Shown one piece after another: positions 6,606-11,831 of a DNA stretch of 11,831 nucleotides. The stretch is from Ghiorsea sp. (GTDB taxonomy: Bacteria; Pseudomonadota; Zetaproteobacteria; Mariprofundales; Mariprofundaceae), in the NCBI GenBank assembly GCA_027019685.1, contig JALUWH010000157.1, positions 1 through 11,831 of the forward strand, given 5' to 3'. The notes below the pieces were generated by a model, which was not told where the DNA came from, ran no database searches, and saw only the letters and a program-made list of their open reading frames with translations. A program made the position numbers and the translations under genes. How positions within the stretch are numbered: the stretch's first letter is position 1; every line of letters begins with the position of its first letter.

Positions 6606-7441
6606 CAAGTTGTTTCCTTGGCTGTTGGTTTATCTTTTTGGGCATACATGCCACCCGATTGGGTAAACGGTAGCTTGAGCATCCACAAAAGGGAAGATGT
6701 GGGTGTGTCGCCTTGGTATTGTTGCAAACCAATGGTCATTTTATCATGCCCTAAATCAGGCTGGGCATGATAGCTGCCAAAGATTTTATCCCAAATAGAC
6801 AAATTAAAGCCATAATTACTATTGGTTTCATGTTTGAAAATAGAATGGTGTACGCGGTGCATATCGGGCGTGACAAACAGCAGACGAACCAGACTATCCA
6901 CAGCTTTGGGTAACCTAATATTACCATGATTAAACATCGCCATGCCATTGAGAATCACTTCAAACAAGACCACAGCAGCTGCAGGTGCGCCCAAAGCAAT
7001 CACAGCAGCAAATTTAATCAGCATGGATATTAAAATCTCAACGGGGTGAAAACGTAAACTCGTGCTCACATCAATATCACGGTCAGCATGATGCACTTGA
7101 TGTAAACGCCACAATACGGGAACAACATGAAATAATCTATGTTGCCAATAAATTATCATATCCAAGATAATCACGGTCACTACAGTTGCCGCAAGCGGTG
7201 ATACTTCGATATTATTGAGCAGACCATACCCTTTGTTTTCTGCCCACAGTGCCACACCAAATGCGCCTGCTGGTAAGAGTAGTTTAACCACAACAGTATC
7301 CACAGCAATCAAGCTGAAATTGTTTAACCAGCGTTTAAACTTACTCTGCTGTAATGGGCGTTTGTTTGCCACAAACTCCCACAGAATTACTATGCTAATA
7401 ATGCCAAGAAAAGCATAAGTGCGTATTTCTTGGTCAGTCAT
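6605..7441 (-). CDS. Sterol desaturase / fatty acid hydroxylase family protein
   Basis: A 278-residue integral membrane di-iron oxygenase-type protein. The histidine clusters of the superfamily are present in order: HRLFH (101-105), HQVHH (114-118), FHPVE with His132, NHGN with His172, and HRVHH (195-199). Hydrophobic segments lie near residues 8-24, 44-66, 83-100 and 136-166. Family members hydroxylate or desaturate sterols, fatty acids, carotenoids or related lipids using O2 and external electrons; the substrate cannot be told from sequence. I choose ATG 7441, which overlaps the engB stop by 8 nt, over a TTG at 7462; GAAGAGG (7454-7460) is the nearest Shine-Dalgarno but at long spacing. The stop is coupled to the BFD-like gene. 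The soluble C-terminal tail after residue 220 is unremarkable. Confidence 0.9.
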   Translation of the reverse strand: MTDQEIRTYAFLGIISIVILWEFVANKRPLQQSKFKRWLNNFSLIAVDTVVVKLLLPAGAFGVALWAENKGYGLLNNIEVSPLAATVVTVIILDMIIYWQHRLFHVVPVLWRLHQVHHADRDIDVSTSLRFHPVEILISMLIKFAAVIALGAPAAAVVLFEVILNGMAMFNHGNIRLPKAVDSLVRLLFVTPDMHRVHHSIFKHETNSNYGFNLSIWDKIFGSYHAQPDLGHDKMTIGLQQYQGDTPTSSLLWMLKLPFTQSGGMYAQKDKPTAKETT

Positions 7442-8036
7442 CGGTGTGTAAAACCTCTTCAATGATGACCTTTCTTAATTCTTGCATACCTTCATTTTTT
7501 AAGCTGGATGTGAGTATTGGCTCAAGCATGCCACCCAAGGCATCAATCATTTCTTGTTTGCGTTTGCGTTTGGCATTGCCTTTGAGTTTATCCGACTTGG
7601 TTGCCACAGGCTGCCAACGAATACCTGATTCATTGAGCCAATCAATGAGTTGCAAATCGCTGTCTTTAGGGCCATGCCTGAAATCGAGAAGAACCAATAC
7701 AAGTTGGGCTACTTTGGGGCTTTTGAGATAATTCTCAATCAACCCCGCCCATTTGTATTTTTCGACCTTAGAAGCGCGGGCATAACCATAACCAGGTAAA
7801 TCCACAACCAAGATTTTTTCATCCACTTCAAACAGGTTTAAAAGGCGGGTGCAACCAGGGTTCTTGGAGGTTTTTACCAAACCTTTTCGCCCAAATAAGG
7901 TGTTTAATAATGAGGATTTACCTACATTGGAGTGCCCAGCAACGGCGACTTGCGGTAAGTGCGTATCAGGGAACTGTTTTGCATCAGCTACAGAGAGCTG
8001 AAATTTGGTGTTTTGCCAGTGTACAGAAGTTGTCAT
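7434..8036 (-). CDS. engB: Ribosome biogenesis GTP-binding protein EngB/YsxC (YihA)
   Basis: A 200-residue TRAFAC-class GTPase required for large-subunit assembly in other bacteria. The G motifs appear in order: G1 GHSNVGKSS (34-42), G2 region NPGCTRLLNLF (59-69), G3 DLPGYGYA (79-86), G4 TKSDK (146-150) and G5-like TSS near residue 174. The usual G1 is G-R-S-N-x-G-K-S-S and the usual G2 is PG-R/K-TQ, so His35, Cys62 and Arg64 are departures from consensus, but all nucleotide-contact residues are kept. ATG 8036 is chosen over TTG 8072 because it matches the family N-terminus (short lead to the F-x-x-S segment). No strong Shine-Dalgarno precedes it. It is the first gene of the minus-strand block and is divergent from dusB. 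Confidence 0.95.
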   Translation of the reverse strand: MTTSVHWQNTKFQLSVADAKQFPDTHLPQVAVAGHSNVGKSSLLNTLFGRKGLVKTSKNPGCTRLLNLFEVDEKILVVDLPGYGYARASKVEKYKWAGLIENYLKSPKVAQLVLVLLDFRHGPKDSDLQLIDWLNESGIRWQPVATKSDKLKGNAKRKRKQEMIDALGGMLEPILTSSLKNEGMQELRKVIIEEVLHTDD

Positions 8037-8085
8037 GCGGCATAAGCTGCATGGCTTGGCTGCAATGTTCAAATTGTATTATCGA

Positions 8086-8154
8086 CAAAGCTCGTTTGAA
8101 AGCATATTGTTGCCCAAAATTTAGGCAAAGCCCGTTTTTTAGCCATATTCCTGC
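8086..8154. repeat. Imperfect direct repeat in the engB/dusB divergent region
   Basis: Two copies of a roughly 28-bp unit lie 40 bp apart, at 8086-8113 and 8126-8154. Both read CAAAGC-x-CGTTT-xxx-AGC-(C)-ATATT-xx-TGC, with about 22 of 29 aligned positions identical and one gap. The second copy ends just before the dusB Shine-Dalgarno. Spacing of 40 bp is close to four helical turns, which would place bound proteins on one DNA face, but the repeat could also be a simple local duplication. It occupies most of the only divergent intergenic region of the window (8037-8165). Confidence 0.5.
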
Positions 8155-8165
8155 AAGAGAGATTT

Positions 8166-9236
8166 ATGACCCAAGCACCAAGCCATACTTTTTCCAAACC
8201 TGTCCCACCTTCCCCTGTTTTGTCAGGCTTTAAGCTGGGCAAGTTTGACATTAACCCACCCATTGCTTTGGCACCCATGGCAGGCATCACCGATTTACCT
8301 TTTCGCCGTATTTGTAGGCGGTTTGGTATTGGTTTAACCGTGACTGAAATGATTGCATCGCGTGCTGTAGAGCAGGGTAGGGAACGCACTGAACGCATGG
8401 CAGAGCTGGATAAAGATGAAAGCCCTGTTTCCATTCAAATTGCAGGCTCCGATTCCAAATTTGTGGTGGATGCAGCCAAGTGGGCAGTAGATCATGGTGC
8501 AGATTTTGTGGACATCAATATGGGGTGTCCTGTGAAAAAAGTGGTCAAACAAGTGGCGGGTTCTGCCATGTTGCGGGATGAAGCTTTGGTTGCGCGAGTG
8601 ATTGATGCGGTGGTCAAAGCCGTGGATATTCCTGTTACCCTAAAAATTCGTACAGGTTGGGATAGTGAAAGCAAAAATGTAGAAAACATTGCGCGAATTG
8701 CTGAAGATAATGGTATTCAAATGTTGACTGTGCATGGGCGCACAAGAGCGCAGATGTTTAATGGTAAAGCATCATGGGAAGATATTGGCTTAGCCAAACA
8801 AGCTGTATCGATTCCTGTGATTGGCAATGGTGATATTATTGATGGTGAATCGGCTTTAGAGATGATTCGTCAATCAGGCTGTGATGGGGTGATGGTTGGG
8901 CGTGCGGTGCAAGGCAACCCTTGGGTGCTTGGTGAAGTGCATGCAGCGATTATGGGTTTGCCCAAGCCTGAAAAACCAAGTGCTGAAGAAGTATGGGCTG
9001 TGGTGCATGAACATATGCTTCATCTTGCTGATTTTCATGGTGTGAAACGTGCATCCAAATTGGTGCGTAAACATGTGCCTTGGTATTCTAAGGGGCACAG
9101 AGGTTCGGCTGAATTTCGTTCATCTTTCCAAAAAGTATTTGAATGGGATAAACAAATCGAAGCAGCAAAAGCATATTTTTTATCCGATATTCATGATGAA
9201 GAAGCCATGAGTGTGGTGCGTGATTTTGCAGCCTGA
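8166..9236 (+). CDS. dusB: tRNA-dihydrouridine synthase (DusB/NifR3 family)
   Basis: A 356-residue FMN-dependent enzyme that reduces uridine to dihydrouridine in the tRNA D-loop. Family marks are clear: the N-terminal PPIALAPMAGITDLPFRRICRRFG opening the TIM barrel (split here as PPIALAPMAG and ITDLPFRR), catalytic Cys121 in INMGCPVKKVVK, FMN-contact Lys160 in LKIRTGWD, His190 in VHGRTRAQMF, then IGNGDI and the phosphate-binding VGRAVQGNPW. The C-terminal helical domain (RKHVPWYSKG, from about residue 300) binds tRNA. An extension of about 25 residues precedes the barrel. AAGAGAG is well placed before ATG 8166. The gene overlaps ntrB; in Rhodobacter and many alphaproteobacteria this gene is called nifR3 and sits just upstream of ntrB-ntrC. 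Confidence 0.95.
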   Translation: MTQAPSHTFSKPVPPSPVLSGFKLGKFDINPPIALAPMAGITDLPFRRICRRFGIGLTVTEMIASRAVEQGRERTERMAELDKDESPVSIQIAGSDSKFVVDAAKWAVDHGADFVDINMGCPVKKVVKQVAGSAMLRDEALVARVIDAVVKAVDIPVTLKIRTGWDSESKNVENIARIAEDNGIQMLTVHGRTRAQMFNGKASWEDIGLAKQAVSIPVIGNGDIIDGESALEMIRQSGCDGVMVGRAVQGNPWVLGEVHAAIMGLPKPEKPSAEEVWAVVHEHMLHLADFHGVKRASKLVRKHVPWYSKGHRGSAEFRSSFQKVFEWDKQIEAAKAYFLSDIHDEEAMSVVRDFAA

Positions 9237-10272
9237 TATTGTGCAGTCTGATACTTTACACTCTAAGGCTGAAGTGACGGCTCTTTTCTCAGATTTGCCT
9301 GTATGTTGTTTGCTGTTGGATAAAGAAGGTCATATTTTTAGTGCCAACATCTTGGCGCAAGAACATTTAAATGTTTCTGAAAAACGCATGTTACACAAAA
9401 ACTTGGCAACATTTATCGCGCCTGAAGATGAATTGCAGCGTTTATTGGCGCATGCCACCCATGCCGAAACGGTATCCTCAGATGCTTTTTATACGGTTGC
9501 GGGTCATAAACCTTATACATTGTATTTTTCACAGCAGGCTGATGGTTATATTTCCGTGGTGATGATTGCAGAAGGCAATAGGCTGGAAGCTGAAATGCAA
9601 AATCGGCGACATGAAGTGGCAGAAGCTGTTTCGCGCATTGCTTTAGAGCGGGCGCATGAGATTAAAAATCCTTTGGCTGCATTGCGTGGGGCAACGCAGT
9701 TACTGAGTGAGCAAGTTGATGGTGATGCTTTGGAAATCGTGGAACGTATGCTTGCCGATGTGGATAGAATCAAAGAGCGCGTGGATAGTTTCTTGCAAGT
9801 AGGGCCAAGAGCCAATGTGAAGATGACATTGGTCAATATTCATGTGTTGATTGATGAAGTCAGTCAAAGTGATACGGCTGTGAAATTACAGCGTTCGTTT
9901 GACCCCAGTATTCCGCCGATTATGTGCCATGAGCGTAGGTTTCGCCAAGCCATTGAAAACCTCTGGAGCAATGCGGTGGAAGCAGGTTCAGATTTAGTGA
10001 TTTGGGAAACACGGATTGAACATGGTGTGGTGCTCACAGGGCATAAAGGCACAGTTTTATCGATTAAAATCATCAGTAATGGTGCGGAGATTCCTGCGCA
10101 TATTCGAGATAAAATGTTTGAACCTTATGTCACAGGTAAAGCACGGGGTAATGGTTTGGGTTTAAGCATTGTGCAGCAGGTGGTACAGGAGCATGGGGGT
10201 AAGGTTGAGGTGCAAAGTGAATTGATGCGCACCTCCTTTACCATGTATCTGCCGCTTCGTACGGAGGAGTAG
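9211..10272 (+). CDS. ntrB: Nitrogen-regulation sensor histidine kinase NtrB (GlnL)
   Basis: About 353 residues with no membrane segments, as expected for cytosolic NtrB, which phosphorylates or dephosphorylates NtrC under PII control. An N-terminal PAS-like domain (about 25-125, FSDLPVCCLLLDKEGHIFSAN) is followed by the H-box RAHEIKNPLAALRGATQLL with phospho-acceptor His149. The N-box is IENLWSNAVEAG (Asn254) and the G2 box is GNGLGLSIV (313-321). The G1 box, normally D-N-G-P-G-I, reads SNGAEI here (289-294), so the adenine-binding Asp is a Ser. The frame opens inside dusB and has no ATG near the start. Candidate starts are GTG 9211 (GAAGAAG ahead, used here), GTG 9220, TTG 9226 and GTG 9241; all leave the PAS region intact. 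It is followed by ntrC after 9 nt. Confidence 0.88.
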   Translation: MWCVILQPDIVQSDTLHSKAEVTALFSDLPVCCLLLDKEGHIFSANILAQEHLNVSEKRMLHKNLATFIAPEDELQRLLAHATHAETVSSDAFYTVAGHKPYTLYFSQQADGYISVVMIAEGNRLEAEMQNRRHEVAEAVSRIALERAHEIKNPLAALRGATQLLSEQVDGDALEIVERMLADVDRIKERVDSFLQVGPRANVKMTLVNIHVLIDEVSQSDTAVKLQRSFDPSIPPIMCHERRFRQAIENLWSNAVEAGSDLVIWETRIEHGVVLTGHKGTVLSIKIISNGAEIPAHIRDKMFEPYVTGKARGNGLGLSIVQQVVQEHGGKVEVQSELMRTSFTMYLPLRTEE

Positions 10273-10281
10273 AGGGTAAGC

Positions 10282-11712
10282 ATGTTAAAGGCATTAATTG
10301 TAGATGATGATGATGGCATTCGCTGGGTATTAAGCAGGGTGCTTAAAGAGCAAGGTTTTGAAGTGGTAGAAGCTCCCGATTTGGCAACTGCACATCAAGC
10401 CATTGCCGCAGATAAGTTTGCGATTATCTTTTTGGATGTGTTTTTACCCGATGGTAATGGCATGCAAGTTTTGGAGTCGGGTGCATTTGATGCACCTGTG
10501 ATTATGTTGACGGCAGAAACCACTTTTGACCATGCCGTTGAAGCCTATCGGGCTGGTGCTATGGAATATTTGCCCAAACCTTTTGATTTGGATGAAGTGC
10601 GTGAGCTTGTTGAGCGGGTTAAACCCAAAGCAAGCGTAAAAAAACGACAGAAGAAACAAGTGGAAAGCGAAGCTACAGCGCAAGCAGTGCAACATCAGCC
10701 TATTTTGGGTAAAAGCCCAGCTATGCAGCAGTTGTTTCGCATGATTGGGCGTGTGGCAGCATCGGATATGACGGTGCTCATCACTGGTGAGTCGGGCACA
10801 GGTAAAGAATTGGTGGCGCAAGAATTGCACAAACAAAGCCCAAGAGCCGACCAAGCCTTTGTTGCTATCAACACTGCAGCAATTCCCGCTGAATTATTGG
10901 AAGCAGAGCTTTTTGGGCATGAAAAAGGTGCATTTACAGGCGCAGATAAAGCCAGAGCAGGGCATTTTGAAGAAGCGGATGGTGGTACGTTGTTCTTGGA
11001 TGAAATTGGTGATATGCCATTGGCTTTGCAAGCCAAGATGTTGCGTGTGTTAGAGACAGGGGAAGTGCAACGCGTGGGTAGTACCAAAACCAAGCGAGTG
11101 AATGTGCGTTTATTGGCAGCTACACATCAGTTTTTACAAGATAAGATTCAAAAAGGTCAATTTCGAGAGGATTTGTATTACCGCTTAAATGTGATTCCTG
11201 TGCATATTCCACCACTTCGCGAGCGCAAGGATGATATTCCAGAGCTTGCAGCGGCACTATTGGCATCTGCTGCCGAAGAATTGCATATCACTGCCCCTAT
11301 TTTGATGGATGATGCCATTGGATTGTTACAACGCTTTGATTGGCAGGGCAATGTGCGTGAGCTTAAAAATGTGATGCGCCGTCTTGCCGTGCTTACTCCA
11401 GGTGCAAGCATCACCATGACTGATGTGGCACTTGCTTTGGGTAATGATGAAGGCAATAAAACTGAGCCTGAAACATTGGCAGGTGCAGTAGAGCGTTGCA
11501 TCAAGCGATATATGGACCAATTGGGTTATGAAGATGCACAAGGTTTGCACAGGCATGTGTTGGAGCAGGTCGAGCCACCTTTATTGCATCTTGCTTTGGA
11601 AAAGTCTGAGGGTAATCAGTTAAGGGTCGCGGATATGTTGGGTTTGAATCGCAACACAGTGCGTAAAATGCTCAAACACTACGACATCGACCCAAGCTAC
11701 TACAAACGCTAA
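10282..11712 (+). CDS. ntrC: Nitrogen-regulation response regulator NtrC (GlnG)
   Basis: A 476-residue sigma-54 activator with the complete three-domain plan. The receiver domain (about 1-115) has acidic pocket Asp8-Asp11, phospho-acceptor Asp52 and the YLPKPFD lysine. A basic and glutamine-rich linker (about 115-138) follows. The AAA+ domain (about 140-375) has Walker A GESGTGKE (169-176), the sigma-54-contacting GAFTGA loop (216-221) and Walker B GGTLFLDEIGD (234-244). A Fis-type helix-turn-helix (LRVADMLGLNRNTVRKMLKH, 447-466) ends the protein. All catalytic residues look intact. GAGGG lies 6-7 nt before the ATG, 9 nt after the ntrB stop, so the pair is one operon with dusB. Targets would be sigma-54 promoters for nitrogen assimilation; none is evident within the window. 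Confidence 0.95.
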   Translation: MLKALIVDDDDGIRWVLSRVLKEQGFEVVEAPDLATAHQAIAADKFAIIFLDVFLPDGNGMQVLESGAFDAPVIMLTAETTFDHAVEAYRAGAMEYLPKPFDLDEVRELVERVKPKASVKKRQKKQVESEATAQAVQHQPILGKSPAMQQLFRMIGRVAASDMTVLITGESGTGKELVAQELHKQSPRADQAFVAINTAAIPAELLEAELFGHEKGAFTGADKARAGHFEEADGGTLFLDEIGDMPLALQAKMLRVLETGEVQRVGSTKTKRVNVRLLAATHQFLQDKIQKGQFREDLYYRLNVIPVHIPPLRERKDDIPELAAALLASAAEELHITAPILMDDAIGLLQRFDWQGNVRELKNVMRRLAVLTPGASITMTDVALALGNDEGNKTEPETLAGAVERCIKRYMDQLGYEDAQGLHRHVLEQVEPPLLHLALEKSEGNQLRVADMLGLNRNTVRKMLKHYDIDPSYYKR

Positions 11713-11724
11713 AAGATATTTTAC

Positions 11725-11751
11725 CACGAAGAGCACGAAGTACACGAAGGG
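11725..11751. repeat. Three tandem CACGAAG-containing 9-bp units after ntrC
   Basis: CACGAAGAG, CACGAAGTA and CACGAAGGG follow each other without a break just past the ntrC stop (11712), and an A-rich tail comes next. The 9-bp period keeps reading frame, but there is no gene here. From memory, similar short CACGAAG arrays are scattered in intergenic DNA of many environmental bacteria, so this may be one member of a dispersed family. Copy number in this genome cannot be judged from the window. Confidence 0.6.
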
Positions 11752-11781
11752 AAGAATAAAATAAAAAGTCATAGCAGTCTG

Positions 11782-11807
11782 GCTTAAGAAGTGTCTCTAA
11801 GCTTTTT
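11782..11807 (+). terminator. Probable intrinsic terminator of the dusB-ntrB-ntrC operon
   Basis: GCTTA (11782-11786) pairs with TAAGC (11798-11802). AGA (11787-11789) continues the stem with TCT (11794-11796), leaving one bulged C and a 4-nt AGTG loop. Five T's (11803-11807) follow directly. The stem is AT-rich and bulged, so it would be weak, but position 70 nt after ntrC and the U-tract support the call. Confidence 0.5.
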
Positions 11808-11831
11808 GTGAAAATGTGATTGATTTCTAGT

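Noticed and set aside
8056..8124. Promoter-like hexamers in the engB/dusB gap (TTGGCT with TATTAT; TTGAAA with TTTAGG)
   Set aside because: The first pair has a 15-nt spacer and the second a poor -10. Neither is convincing in an AT-rich stretch, so no promoter is called.
8110..8140. Short inverted repeat TTGCC/GGCAA followed by CCCGTTTTTT
   Set aside because: The stem is only 5 bp and the T-run is separated from it, so it is better explained as part of the direct repeat than as a terminator.
7910..8233. Plus-strand 107-codon frame crossing from engB into dusB
   Set aside because: It overlaps two well-supported genes in another frame or strand and its protein shows no domain-like pattern.
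10444..11093. Long minus-strand frames opposite ntrC (132-136 codons)
   Set aside because: They are antisense shadows of a strongly conserved gene and have no recognisable protein features.

Overview
The window is a densely packed chromosomal stretch of housekeeping and regulatory genes from a Gram-negative proteobacterium. Outer-membrane functions (LapA/LapB, an outer-membrane barrel protein), IHF-beta and NtrB/NtrC support this. I infer a deep-branching lineage, possibly Zetaproteobacteria, because the gene order mixes two patterns: ihfB-lapA-lapB-pyrF is the order familiar from gammaproteobacteria, while ispD-ispF, lipA and dusB(nifR3)-ntrB-ntrC recall alphaproteobacterial neighbourhoods. 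The lineage is an inference from gene order and general protein character, not a database result.

Layout. (1) 97-3702, plus strand: ihfB, lapA, lapB, pyrF, ispD and ispF form one tight run. From lapA onward, neighbouring genes overlap by 4-11 nt. The run ends in a bidirectional hairpin terminator (3704-3725). (2) 3744-8036, minus strand: a convergent block read from right to left as engB, a sterol-desaturase-family di-iron protein, a 66-residue BFD-like [2Fe-2S] protein, a TqsA-like AI-2E family transporter, lipA, and then, after a structured 78-nt gap, a small outer-membrane beta-barrel protein with a signal peptide. (3) 8166-11712, plus strand: dusB, ntrB and ntrC, a tRNA-modification gene coupled to a nitrogen two-component system. 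The gap between engB and dusB is a divergent 129-nt region holding an imperfect direct repeat. (4) 11713-11831: a 9-bp-period repeat (CACGAAGNN, three copies) and a probable terminator.

How the genes work together. The first operon covers nucleoid architecture (IHF), envelope homeostasis (LapA/LapB control LPS synthesis through LpxC turnover in E. coli), pyrimidine synthesis (PyrF) and two steps of the MEP isoprenoid pathway (IspD, IspF). The minus-strand block combines ribosome assembly (EngB), lipid or sterol-like hydroxylation with a possible dedicated Fe-S electron carrier, membrane transport and lipoate synthesis. The last operon links DusB to the NtrB/NtrC nitrogen response acting on sigma-54 promoters.

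I saw no CRISPR array, transposase, phage gene, tRNA or rRNA. The points most worth a second look are the translationally coupled desaturase/BFD-like pair, an NtrB whose G1 ATP-binding box has lost its aspartate, the crossing inverted repeats between lipA and the barrel gene, and the two non-coding repeats.
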